Below, in pieces: positions 25,446 through 37,074 of a DNA stretch of 48,000 nt. The translations under genes were made by a program, and so were the position numbers. The DNA comes from Tubiluchus corallicola (lineage: Eukaryota > Priapulida > Priapulimorpha > Priapulimorphida > Tubiluchidae), in the NCBI GenBank assembly GCA_030141605.1, contig JAQGDQ010000222.1:312001-360000 (forward strand), written 5' to 3'. Position 1 is the first letter of the stretch, and each line of letters opens with the position of its first letter. Below the pieces are notes generated by a model, which saw only the letters and a program-made list of their open reading frames with translations, was not told where the DNA came from and made no database searches.

Positions 25446-25576
25446 CTGAATACGAAACATAAACGGTTAATGATATGCTAGATGTGACTAAATGATACGA
25501 AAATATTATAAGGCCAGTTGAAAGTTAAGAAACGTTGTAAAGAAATCCAAAACTTTTACTGATTGACGACCTTTGT

Positions 25577-25578
<2 letters not shown>

Positions 25579-25656
<78 letters not shown>

Positions 25657-25690
25657 CTGATGATGATGATGATGATGATTATGATGGTGA
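25579..25690. repeat. (GAT)n microsatellite
   Basis: More than 30 trinucleotide units in the intron upstream of exon 5. Another short one occurs at 25196-25225. The Ile-only frame opposite is an artefact. Confidence 0.97.
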
Positions 25691-26331
25691 CGATGACGAT
25701 GATCATCAAAAACTATACATATACATATAAGTAGACAACGTATTAATGATTATTATAGAAACACATAACTGAATAGATTTTTAGACTTGACACAAGCCGT
25801 GTTCTGGTATAAATTGCTCAAAATCCTTTTCAAATTACTAGACAAAATTTTTATTAGGCCGAAATCTGTGTTTAGCAACTTACGCATGATACAAATCTGG
25901 GTTTTGTTAGTGAACTAAGTCATGGCATTCTATGGAAAATGAAAACAAATGTCACTGCACCAACACTGACTTTTTTACCCTGCTAAGATTCCTCTCTTGT
26001 ACAATAAATTCAGATAGTTATGGCAGCCTAAAATCTAACAAAATTTGAGGACATTTTGTGTTTTATAAAAGCGAAATTAATCCTCAGGAAATGAGGAACT
26101 TTTAACAGAATAAGAATAGTTCCTAATGTCCTCATCAAAAAATAAAATGTCCATTCTTGTCTTCTTTCTCTATACTTTTTTCTTTTTTCTTCCTTTTTTC
26201 CACGTGTTTCGTTTTGTGTTTCTTTTTACCCTGTTTTCTAAAGTTTTGCTCAGTTAACTTATTTTTATTCACTCCATGTTGTGTTTTTTTCGCCTTTGTA
26301 TTTATTCTTATTTAAATCAAATTTTTCTTAC

Positions 26332-26512
26332 ATGATCTTCAATATCGGAAAAGTTGAAAGATACAAGAGATTTTGATCTCTCTGAACGCCGCTTGATGGG
26401 GCCACTGTACGTTTTGCGACGACTTTTCACGAAAGTGCTTCCATTTCTTCTAATCTCCTCATTTTGCTGAGAAACTGGTGCTAACGACTCGGTGATGATG
26501 CTGGCTAACGAT
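26332..26512 (-). CDS. RAP1GAP: Long-form exon 4 (residues 186-246)
   Basis: Acceptor GCTTTTTCTAG, donor GATCAT/GTAAGAA; 181 nt, phase 2 in and phase 0 out. The other two frames have stops. It encodes RSLASIITESLAPVSQQNEE, then a basic block PIKRRSERSKSLVSF that would suit basophilic kinases such as PKA. The same PIKRRS string occurs in the alternative short-form first exon, suggesting that both isoforms carry a similar phosphorylation or lipid-binding patch (inference). Confidence 0.75.
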
Positions 26513-27216
26513 CTAGAAAAAGCAAAAATGTTTTTACTTTATTCCCTACAATTTTTTATTCGAGAGATGTTAAATCGCCACAAAGCCGTGAATTACCCTG
26601 GCTTATCAACCGAATATCTTTTCATTCCTTCTTTATCATTTATTCCGACATTCATTACAACCAATGTTTTTCTTTAAAATAACACCTTATATTAGTGATA
26701 AAAAGCACAGTCGAGGAGACCAAATCAGTCATAAGCCGCTAACAGAATACAAAAGAAAAATAACAAGGCAGTCTTCAAAATTTAAGACACGAGTCATCGT
26801 AAATATGTTCTGACAATAAGAAAACATGCAACATTACTTTTTTGAACTGAAAATAAACGGTTTTAAATGTCATCTGAGGTGAGAAATTTTACTGTGTCTA
26901 CTCACTATCCCATTCTGAACCCGTGACTCTGTTTGAAAAAAAAATATTGCTTAAAAACACCAACCCCAGATAGATATACGGGAACGAGTAATTTTGTTGC
27001 AATCATATGCAGTGTCTAAGAGCGGCAGTAGTACGACACGAACATTGTGCAATGACTATAGTTGTTAGATGTATGTAAATCTATTTTGGTATCCAAATCA
27101 ATTTTTATGACTTCTAAAAGCATGCCCCATTGTAAGTTATTACTTTTTTAGTCTGATGACTAGTTACGTTAGATTTCAAAATAATGTTTGTGCGAAGATA
27201 TTTTAATTATTTACAG

Positions 27217-27305
27217 CGCTAACTTACGAAGATGGAGAACGTAGCTGCCTGTATGCTGATTCTGTTAAATATTCGGAATTTTATAATGACATTTTTACCA
27301 AATCA
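27217..27305 (+). CDS. Possible plus-strand exon inside the intron
   Basis: Flanked by an acceptor TTATTTACAG and a near-perfect donor GTAAGTAG. Only one frame is open, and it starts LTYEDGERSCLYADSVKYSE and runs to FTKS; 89 nt, phase 2 nt in and phase 0 out. A candidate last exon follows at about 27400-27420 (acceptor TCTGTTTCAG, then YKEHID and a stop) in matching phase. I recognise no family and found no convincing upstream exon, so it may be chance, a nested gene or a pseudogene remnant. Confidence 0.3.
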
Positions 27306-27951
27306 GTAAGTAGTTTTTCTCATTACATTATTTTTTCTATCTTGATACTACAGTAACTCTTACATAATAAAATACTTTAATATAAAACGTCTGTTTCAGT
27401 ATAAGGAACACATCGACTAGTCTACAACCTAAAACTCTATTATATTAGACAATTCTGCTACTGATAATCAGGTATCAACAAGCATACGTTTCAAACCACC
27501 AATTTTCAGCTGCCTTGGAATAGTACCAACCAACAACTAACAAGTAATTTACTGTTCATAAAGCTTAGAGGCTTATTTTCAATTTGAATTATAAGAACAT
27601 CAAGCCGGGTCACTAAATTTCTACTTTTGAACCAAGATTATACAATTTTATGTGCTATATTCTTTTTTTTGCGCAAATTTCACCAATAGATGGCGCTGCT
27701 GCGTACATATAATTATAATACTCTACATATACGTAGAGTAAGAATATCAATATGTTTGTTGCGCAAAATACATAAGTAACTATTTTATTCAACTCAGCAT
27801 TGAATTTTTATCAGAATGAAATACTTAATTACTAAAATGCGTATTTATCAGAACTCATATTTACTTCTACGTTTAAGTAACTGTTTTTTTTTCGAAATTA
27901 GAATTCTGTTGCATGTTTGCTTACTGTATCACATTATTAAAATTTAAAATA

Positions 27952-28444
27952 CAGTGGCCGCCGCTTATTGTGGACACCTCGGGCCAGCAGTGTATGTCCA
28001 TATTAAGCGGCTGTCCATATTAAGCGAAGTGACCCATGAAGACCCTTCCCCTTCATTAAAAAAGGCAAAAAACTGTCTGTATCAACTCGTCTCCTGTTTT
28101 ATTGAAAAAAGAAGTCAGACGAGTTTGTTTGGCAGGAAACTTTTCTCTCAACCTTGAACGGAAGGAAGTTATCACAGTTTCGAAGCTCTCAAGGCCACGG
28201 CAAACGGCGAACTGACTGATGCAATGACTCACACAGGCAGCAGAGCGGGAAGCTCTTTTCAATCACGCGCGCAGGCCGTGGTTGGCACGGCTGGTCACGT
28301 GCCAAGAATGTTCGCTGTCCATATTAAGCGGCGGTTGTCCATATTAACCGGCGGGTTTTATTAGGGGAAAATTCCGTCCCTCCGAGTTGTCCACAATAAC
28401 CGGCTGTCCACAATAACCGTGTCCATAATAAGCGGCGGCCACTG
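27952..28444. mobile_element. Pogo/Tigger-type (Tc1/mariner) MITE
   Basis: A 493-bp element flanked by TA on both sides (27950-27951 and 28445-28446). The ends are inverted repeats starting CAGTGGCCGCCGCTTATT, about 26 bp long with one mismatch. Inside are repeated TGTCCATATTAAGCGG and TGTCCACAATAACCGG words near both ends, the style of pogo/Tigger subterminal transposase sites. It has no transposase, so it would move only in trans. The two small open frames in it are not genes. Confidence 0.92.
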
Positions 28445-28693
28445 TAATCGCTAATTTGTTTCCTTACCTTCCAAATTGCTGCTGAAGATAATGCCAAGAG
28501 GTAATGAAGCATTTAATTCGTTTACAGAGACAGACATTGCTACACGTTAGATAATTTTTAATATTCAAAGTTTCAGGTTTGACGAATTTGAGCTTTATTT
28601 TTTAAGGTAAATAAAATTCACATTAAAAATCATTACTTCATAAGATTTGGCGTATTCTGTACAAACATTATTAAAAATTTATCTGCATCTCAC

Positions 28694-28910
28694 CTTTCTT
28701 TTTCCAGCTTTATCGCTTTTTCATGGAACGACGCCAAATTGATTTCTGACTGGGTAACGCGAAAGGGCACTCGATGTGTTCTCTCGCGTATAACGGCCGA
28801 TTCTTTTGTAGTTGAGGCTTTCGTTGACGTAGCAGGCCCACAATCATAGGAATATGAATGGCGAAGAGCACAGCTGTTCGTAAGTGGTGTCTGTGTTTTT
28901 GGCTCTGAAT
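28694..28910 (-). CDS. RAP1GAP: Long-form exon 3 (residues 114-185)
   Basis: Acceptor TTTTATGCAG, donor AAAG/GTGAGAT; 217 nt, phase 1 in and phase 2 out. It reads DSEPKTQTPLTNSCALRHSY and continues as a serine/threonine-rich stretch, ending in a charged helix-like FHEKAIKLEKER. Only this frame is open and it joins both neighbours in phase. No domain is recognised; the region looks mostly disordered. Confidence 0.75.
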
Positions 28911-29454
28911 CTGCATAAAACTAACCAATTAAGTCATTGCTAACATATTAGAGAACTCATTTATTTCGTGGACTGCGTTATACCCCACACACATTTCTAA
29001 GAGCCTATATTAAGCATATTGATTATTAGAATCACTTGTTATATATTAAACCAATTGTTATATATTTCATTTTCATGTTACATATATAGATTACATTTAC
29101 CGAATTCACATGTCGGTCTAGTACTGTAATTTTATAACTACCATAGGTGCATTATATAATTTCCGCAGATGGTAATTATGTACCACAAGTGCAAACGGCA
29201 TTATTCTGTATCTTATATTTCATTTCATCAGAAACGTGGAAAAGATCTTCGCATATCTCTGCATTTCACAAAAGAAATGCGGATTATATCAGTCTTTTCC
29301 CCTTAGATTATCTGTGCTAGTGGTTTCAAATTTAACCTTCAAGTAATTTTTCGGGTTTACGTGATATTTTGCTTTAAGTTAATGCCAACTAATTATAACT
29401 ATCACTCACTTTTAGTAAATTTTCTCTTTCTGTGAAGGCATTTCTAAACATTCA

Positions 29455-29791
<337 letters not shown>

Positions 29792-29840
29792 CCTAACTTT
29801 TATTAAGACAAAGCATCTAGCAATTAAACACTTCTTTTAC

Positions 29841-30057
29841 CTTGGCGACTATCGTTCACATGAGAAGGAGGGACGTAGGTAGGCGGCTTTGCGTTCCACA
29901 TGTCACGTGACATCTTGGTACGTCGCGCGTGCCGCTTCCATGGTCTGCGTACCGTTGCGTATACCGTTTCCGTGTCATTTGACGTGTCAGTAACATCGTA
30001 TGACCCAAACAGGCAGGGCAGAGCAATATTCATGTTATCTATGCTCTGCGCAGTTTC
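29841..30057 (-). CDS. RAP1GAP: Long-form exon 2 (residues 42-113)
   Basis: Acceptor TTACATTTCAG, donor CAAG/GTAAAAG; 217 nt, phase 0 in and phase 1 out. It encodes ETAQSIDNMNIALPCLFGSY at the start, then an acidic stretch with ETVYATV, a basic RRPWKRHARRTK segment, and a proline-rich PPTYVPPSHV. No known domain is recognised. YATV resembles a tyrosine-based docking motif, but short motifs like this are common by chance. A CU-repeat (in transcript sense) lies about 50 nt past the donor and could affect its use. Confidence 0.75.
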
Positions 30058-33000
30058 CTGAAATGTAAGAAAAAAGACTTTCGTCAAACAAAATGTTAAA
30101 TTCTATCACTTAACTCAGAAAGCGGAGGGTCTTTTAACTGTAAACCAAAATAGGTTATTATGATGTATCTCAGATTAGTGGAAGCCCATTGCTGTAGCTG
30201 AAAGAAAAATAACGCAACGCTCATCCTGCCACGCTAGACGTCACGCAGATTTGAAAACTTCCGAACGCCACTCGTTCCCATCCCCCGAGGAATTCCTCGA
30301 CTTTATGGCCATTTCCCGATGCACGACTTGGTCAGCGAATGATCAACAAGGAATTAACCGTTTCTGCAGCGCAAATGGATTTCAAGTACTAATATAAAGT
30401 ATGAATTCGTTAGAAAAATAGAAATTAAATAAAATGCTTTGTGCATTTGACTTCAAAATTTTGAATGGAAACTTTACCTGTGGAACACTGGAAAATTTTA
30501 TAATTCGGTTTCCAAAAAAATTTATTCATTCATAAACCAAAACGAAAAAGTTCAGAAAGAATTAGCTCTAGAAATACATGTTCCATCTTACCACGCGCCT
30601 TTGAGAATCTTGGCGTCTAACACAGGCCCCGCCAATAAAACACTTTAACATAGACATCTTCACAACCAAATTTAAGAATTTCAGTTCTCAATTTAAGGCC
30701 AGCTCATGGCATACACGAATACCAGAAATCGTCACACAAAATTGTCAACCATATAATCGCTTCCTTCGCCAGATATGCTGCAATTATAATTATTCACATA
30801 GAAGAAACGGAACCAAAACATCACGCAATGGAAAAATTGGTTACAACCTAGCAACACAACAAACACAACATGATCTTTGTTAGGGTTTGTTCATGATAAA
30901 TTAAAACTTTATGCACTATGTGAATAACTTCTTTAAACTGAAAAAATGTGCTATATAAACCACTTAAATTATGCGTGTGAACAAAACGAGGTTAGCCTTG
31001 TAAGTCTGAACATCACCAGCGCTACAAAAGTCAGAATAAGCTATCCGCCACCCGGGCTACTGTAACATATCTTATACATTATCCAGCCCGGGGGAGTAGA
31101 AAAAGTTGACTCGCAGAACTTTTGTACACCTTTCTCCTACAAAAGGAGAACGTCTGCCCGTGTAGAGAACAAATTGTAAGGTAGAAATTCCTTTTATTAT
31201 TCGTTAAATTCGTTCACAAGCTTTTGCTAATATTGCAAACTTGCGTACCCCTACTGCAAAAACATTGGTTTTGTCCTCACTTATGTTTGCTCCTAATTAC
31301 CATATCGTTAATCGGTAGCGTAAACCCACTTGTTCTGTTCCACTAACCAATACACACTTTTCCAAAATGCATCGCGGCCTATTCAGCAAAAATTCCGTAA
31401 AACAAATAACCCATTTTTACATAAAATAAACGCTGTCGGCGTCAACTGACGCATTTGCGGGTTCTTATTGTTAGTTTGTTGTTTTCAATACGAATATTAC
31501 CGAGCGGCCATAAAAACAAAATTACTTTTGAGAGCGCCAAGTCTGAGTTTTGCTGAAACAAATGCTAGACTCTCATTTGAATGCGGGTTGGCGTATCACC
31601 TTGGCACTTCAAATGTGTTTTAGTCATTTGCTTGCAATGCAAAATTTTATTTCTGCTTGAAAATAAATCGCTCCATATAAATCTGCTATGTGTGTGAAAG
31701 ACCGAAAGTAGCATACCGACACACTGTCATGACTACAGAAGGGAAGCTTTCCTCGTTTTTTTAGCAATTTCACTGTTAAATCGCTAATGTAGCCCTTTTA
31801 TTCTTAATTTTACATTGCACATACGTACAGTGCTTGTCTACATACAAAATTTCGATGCATCTCGTTTTTCTCTAGAGTTAATTTAATTTAATCTTTTTGT
31901 TGTTGAAGGAATCCTTACAAAAGCGCATGTTCGTTAATGCCAATTTTGACAAGATCTTTAAAAAATATGTAATACCAAAGTTCTTGTTTATATCCAAGTT
32001 TTGGACTTGCGGCCATGTTCAGTAGCTTCCTTGGTAACGTAACAGACGCTCACTGGAGCTTAAGGATTGGACATATGATTTTTCCCATTTTACGTTGTTC
32101 ATTACAAATTATCTGACTTAAAAATCAACAGAGAGGCTGCAATATAAAAAAATGTTTTACATTACTGAGAATTGATCCCGAAATTTTTCATAAAATCGGA
32201 AATTTGCCTAATGAAAAACCAAACCAAGCACACTTGTTAGGTAGCCTTTGAACTTGTTTGGTCAACCGCTGCTTTCCTACATTGAAACATTTTGTGACCT
32301 TTTTGAATGGCCAACGTTTAACTAAATACGTAATTATATGTGGTCCATGAAAATGTTTAAACAGAAAATTGTCAATCTTTTGACCACGAAAACGGTCAAT
32401 ATTAGATTAGGGTTAGACAAATTGGGGGTGTATCTTAACTGCAAAATGTTCTGTGACCCTTAACTATTGATTTTGCGCAGTTTTGTAAGCAAAGTGTAAG
32501 TATTAGCCACATTGTGAGCAATCTGCATGCACGAAACGCAGCGTAGTGTTTTGTAAAAAAACTGTGCTGTTTAACTGGCATAGGCCCTGTTGGCCATAAT
32601 ATCCTGTCATTCTTCCGGCAGTGATCGTACATAATATCCTCCAACCACATCTCTTATGTACATTATTGGCATTATATCCAGCTCGTTCTTTAATACCGTA
32701 ATGAAAGATAATTTGCGAAATATTGAAATATACAAACCATCCAAAATATCCACCAAGGTATTTTATAAAGTTTTTATACATAACGACCGTTAAAAACATT
32801 AGTGGGTTCACGCGGGAAATGGAACTGACTGGCATTTTTTGCTAAAAGTGAGCAACATGGTCATTTAACCATGCTAAATCCGAAATAGCTGTTTAAATCC
32901 AGCTAAATTTGTAAGCAATAGATAAAATGGCTGGTATTCAACCAAGAAAACATACATAACTGTTAATTCATCAATTTCGTCAAAAGCCTAAGTTTAAAGT

Positions 33001-33369
33001 AAAAACACAATCATGCTTATCAATATGACCGTACGTACTAAATCCAAAAAAGTGTTTGCCTGTTCAGAAAGCAAATGAGTGCAAAAAGATAGAAGCAATG
33101 CTCATGCTCTCTCATTTCCCAAAAAACATGGGGCATAACTTTTTATTTTAACGAGATTGGGTACTTGCTTGCACGGCCATAGAGGTATGAGAATAAAGCA
33201 CTTTTGTGCTTTCCAAGACTATATGAACTTTAATTTTTTTCTTGTCTGCTATAACGCTTATTCAAAATTCGAGAAAAAAACACTTTTTCTTCCCATTTAT
33301 TATAAAACAGTTTTTGAATTCCAACACTTTAACTGCTCGGAGAATTAGTTACGCTATACTGCTTTTTAT

Positions 33370-33525
33370 AATTTTACCCTAGAAATTCTCAGACTCGGGG
33401 CAGCCGCTGTAATACCGAGTTTTTTTTCACTCGGGCCACTAATCTGTGGAATTCTTTACTAGAAAATTTTTCCCTATTAACTACACCTTCATTCGCTTTA
33501 GTAATAAGTTTAGAAGATACCACGA
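33370..33525 (+). mobile_element. LINE ORF2 C-terminal fragment
   Basis: Translates as RNSQTRGSRCNTEFFFTRAT followed by NLWNSLLENFS and FALVISLED, the R-rich, F..R..N.WNSLP tail typical of CR1/L2/jockey-like LINEs. Open for about 45 codons with no neighbouring RT domain, so 5'-truncated. Confidence 0.7.
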
Positions 33526-34727
33526 TCACTGATTTAACTAAACACAGGTAAATTAATTAAAAGAATTTGATCTTTCTGGATCTTATATTCACATTCTTGC
33601 TCACAACTGTATATTACTTTGAGTGGGTGCTTAAAAGCCACTTTGAAAAAGCCGATGACAGAAAGCAAATCTACTTAGAATGAAAATACCCGAAATGAAT
33701 TTCTTAGGTCCAAATTGCTTGAAATCGATCATTAGTTACCTTTCAGTGTTACCTTTTTGATAATTCACACGTTTTTCAATACATTCGCCCAGTTGTTTGT
33801 GATTAGAAACCTTTTCTAAGTGGCTACAGCTAGCAACTACATTTTTGGTCAAGCTGACAAGACTCTGGCAGTACTGCCAAATTTAGAAAAAGAAAACCAT
33901 TAGGAAGACATATTCTCTGCAACACTTCTGTGTACTTTTACAAGAACTCTGCAAAGAATGATACAAAGTTCGTACAATGTTGAGGCATTCATTTATTTAT
34001 CAGATCGGTTTTAAATGTACGACCATATCAAATCTGTTAATGTATTGATAAAAATAAGTCTGAGTTCCCAGCATATTATTGACAGTTGTATCTTTATTCT
34101 AATTTAGGAAATTAATTTAGAAAAACCTTTGTGGCTCGCTTTTTACTTGCCGCCAGTTGCTTATATAATAATAAGGCTAATGAAGGGATAGTTGTGAGAT
34201 GACCATGAACTGTGCCAAGTCATCTTCCATGCAACAACCGCCACAGCTGTGAACGCAAACAGTTAAAAACAAAACGATGGGAAAAATCACTTTGAACTTT
34301 ATTTGCTGACATATCATGAGTCGTTACTGGTAAACTAATGAGCTGACATAAATAACTAATCCAACAAAGCGTAATGTATAGACGTATAACAAATGATTTA
34401 ACAAACATAATTAGGCTAATTAGTTGATTTTAATCTATTAACCTTGTTTCTCGAAAACGACCTTGTTGCCTTGTGGGCTCAAGACGTGCCAAATTTACCC
34501 TTTGTTGGAAATATCAAGATGCGTCTAACAAACATATATAGATGCAAAATTTATACTAGAGGCAATTGCAAAGAGGTGACTTACTGAAGAGTTGACCGTT
34601 GTTTCTTTTATGAACTTGAGCTTAGCTTTTATTATTTTTTGCTTTCAACTTTTTATCGGTGTTCTCTTTGTTTCTTCGAAATTTAAAGAAGTGCTGATAA
34701 AAACGTCGCACTATATTTTATGTGAAA

Positions 34728-34791
34728 AGAGAGGAGAAGAGAGTGAGAAGAAGACAAGAGAGGAGGAAATGAGAGGAGAGGAGAGGAGAGG

Positions 34792-34842
<51 letters not shown>
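34728..34842. repeat. GA microsatellite
   Basis: GAGAGG units grade into pure (GA)n. Confidence 0.97.
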
Positions 34843-34844
<2 letters not shown>

Positions 34845-35557
34845 TGTAACCATTATGCAAATACTTATACATGGTAAGCGCAATTCATAAATTGTAAATT
34901 AATATGGCTCTGGAATAATTACTGAACTTTGCATCTTGTTTAACTACACGATTAACTGGTTTGTTGGGAATAACTCGTTAATTGTTTACTATTCATTGCG
35001 GAATAACTAAAAGGTCTTCAAAACATCATCTTGCAGTAATTAACAAAAGTTTTGCGGAAAATAAAGGTAAGGTATGTGTGTTTTCACCTTGCTAACACAA
35101 CGCTGGCATGTTATCACGACAAATGAACAGGTATTGATATTAAAAAAGAGTTCTCTCGCAGGGCAAATGTGAATCACCCCCCCCCCCCCCCAAGAAAGTA
35201 GAAATGCACTTCCAGATACGAAAACAAACACACGTCTATTGATCATTAGCATTTCCAGAATTTCCAGTACTTGACGACAGCGATTAGAAACTGATAACAA
35301 TGTTTACTGGCTAGTTTACCTATAATAAATAAAACTGGAGTAAATATGGCCAAACCAGGTAGACTAGGCTGACTACAACATATCACAAATCTCAACATTC
35401 AACTTATTCTTGCGCCCTTATAAAATTTATAAATTAGTCACAAAACAGGCAGAAAACTGTTATTTCCTGTATCTTTGGGTTATATATAAAACTCCTTAGT
35501 GTTATTATGAATAATTCTTATGTATTTTGCAGCCACCAAATTGAATAAGTTAGCAAT

Positions 35558-35640
35558 CCAACCTAATCTAATCTAGGCTAACCTAGCATAACCTAAGCTA
35601 ATTTAATCTAACTCAGTCTAATCTAATCTAATCCATAGTC
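35558..35640. repeat. Degenerate CTAAT pentamer array
   Basis: Repeated CTAAT, CTAAC and CTAGG words. Confidence 0.75.
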
Positions 35641-35816
35641 AATTTCAGGACTAGCCCATCTTAATCTAATCGATTTTAATTCAATGCATTACATTCCACT
35701 TCAGTTTAACTTAGCTTAATCCAATCAGATGTACAAGCAAAGTTGAAAAAAGTCATTAAACTTCTTAACTGATAGCTTGTTAACCCGACTGGCTAATTCA
35801 CTGGTTAATTAATTAA

Positions 35817-36310
35817 GTGGCCAACCAACTCGGTATGACGCGCATTATTTTTTATTTAAAAGAGGTGTATAAGATCGTGCATAAGCTGGTACATTTGAAT
35901 TTTGAAGATTTCTTCACTTTTGCTCCCATACATTTGCGAAGACATAACTATCAACTTTTCATCAATTATTCTAGGTTGAACTTGTATAAATATGCTTTTC
36001 CAAACAGAATTTGTAGTAAATGGAATGACCTCAGTTATGACATTGTCAATTCATTCAGTCTGTCAGTTTTTAGTAGGAAGCTAGCCAAAACTTGCTTGTT
36101 AATCAAAATCGCAAATTTAATTGATTTGTATTAAACTTTAATACCCGAATTCAATGATCTCTCCCAATTTTGATTAATTTACACTTTGTATATGTTTATT
36201 GATTTTTTATTTTATCGCATTTTTAATGTAAATTAGAGCCAGTCTCATCTTTTATAAAGTAATGTACGTTTGATAAATGTTCTTAATAAAATAAAATAAT
36301 AAAATAAATA
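35817..36310 (+). mobile_element. LINE 3' end with tail
   Basis: An open frame ending at TAA 36132-36134 contains HKLVHLNFEDFFTF, then HLRRHNYQLF and YAFPNRICSKWNDLSYDIVN, the conserved LINE ORF2 tail. It is followed by a short 3' UTR and an A-rich tail of AATAAAAT units (36286-36315). It is 5'-truncated. From 20 nt after its stop codon its sequence, plus 296 bp of flank, is repeated inverted at 37075-37527. Confidence 0.8.
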
Positions 36311-36606
36311 ATAATGTATCCTATGTTGCACTGTGCATGTTAGTAAAAATCGTGTTGCAACTGTTTATATATGTTTAGAATGTAAAGATCCACTAGTTGC
36401 AGTGCCCTGAGTTGATAATGTTTAAACCAGTTTACGCGAACAGCCCCATTCATTCAGTAAAGTTAATAATATCGTAAAAAAACCACTGGAGTTAACAGTT
36501 AGCGTACTTTCATTTGGTTTTTGGGGCTTAATCCAATGCTTCACGTGATTCACAAATATCAAACAACAACTAGATATTCCAATATAAATCCATGCCGTAA
36601 ACGGCG
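36154..36606. repeat. Left arm of a 453-bp inverted repeat
   Basis: Pairs base for base with 37075-37527 in reverse complement; by hand comparison 450 of 453 positions match and there are no gaps. Mismatches are near 36272, 36476 and 36580. The inner end lies at the small palindrome GCCGTAAACGGC. Confidence 0.97.
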
Positions 36607-36685
36607 ACTACAGACTAAATGCTCTAGCTAAACATTATATGCCATGCTACTTCAAAAAATTAAATAAAAAACGATAGTCTCTTAC

Positions 36686-36808
36686 CCTTTCTTTCAGTGT
36701 TTTGAGAGAAGTCAATGTCACAGATTTTCCAGGTGCATAATCAGCACACACACGTTCTGTGGTTCTCTCGTTCACTGAACAACCAGCAAAACAGTTAAGT
36801 AGCTCCAT
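36686..36808 (-). CDS. RAP1GAP: Long-form first coding exon (residues 1-41)
   Basis: Begins MELLNCFAGCSVNERTT and ends TLKER before a donor GTAAGAG. The exon is 123 nt and ends in phase 0, matching the phase-0 start of the next exon. The ATG has A at -3 and G at +4, and an in-frame TAA lies upstream, so this start is reasonable. Two cysteines near the N-terminus (residues 6 and 10) could be lipidated, but that is only a guess. No TATA box is evident upstream. The exon lies inside the 468-bp spacer of a large inverted repeat. It is the least certain exon of the chain, because it is 6.6 kb from the next one and I recognise no homology in it. Confidence 0.6.
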
Positions 36809-37074
36809 AATCAATTTTAATTTCAGGGTTCGTGCTACTTCGCTTGACACGAGACAAAGTTGGTAATTATTGGTAACTTATCTACCAAAAAACTAGAACA
36901 GCCATGTAGTTAAATGAGACAGACAAATTCGCTCATCTTTAGCAAAACCGGTAGTAAGTCTGCAATTAATTCGTGTCAACGTTTCGCCCCAGAAAAACGT
37001 ATTTTCAGTCGTACGTGTATCTGTCCGAATATGTTCCTTTATGTAATAAGCTGATCTCTCCTGTGATTGTACCC
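36809..37074 (-). promoter_or_regulatory. Presumed promoter or 5' UTR region of the long form
   Basis: Sequence immediately upstream of the long-form ATG, inside the inverted-repeat spacer. No TATA box or CpG-rich stretch stands out. Part of it (37001-37072) resembles LINE 3' UTR found at 38657-38716. The call rests on position only. Confidence 0.3.

Larger units (their letters stand above)
26513..28693 (-). other. Intron between exons 3 and 4
   Basis: Contains a complete pogo/Tigger-type MITE (27952-28444) and a plus-strand exon-like segment (27217-27305). Nothing else recognisable. Confidence 0.75.
30058..36685 (-). other. First intron of the long form
   Basis: About 6.6 kb. Holds LINE tails on the plus strand (33370-33525 and 35817-36310), a GA microsatellite (34728-34842), an 18-bp run of C (35176-35193), a degenerate CTAAT repeat (35558-35640) and the left arm of the inverted repeat (36154-36606). 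The stretch 30100-33360 shows nothing I can identify. Confidence 0.65.

Noticed and set aside
30604-30883. Plus-strand open stretch of about 90 codons containing SSWHTRIPEIV
   Set aside because: Vaguely like a LINE tail but without the WNSLP core; no start, splice sites or neighbours to support it.
32435-32835. 110-residue minus-strand frame
   Set aside because: No family resemblance, no splice context, composition like surrounding DNA.
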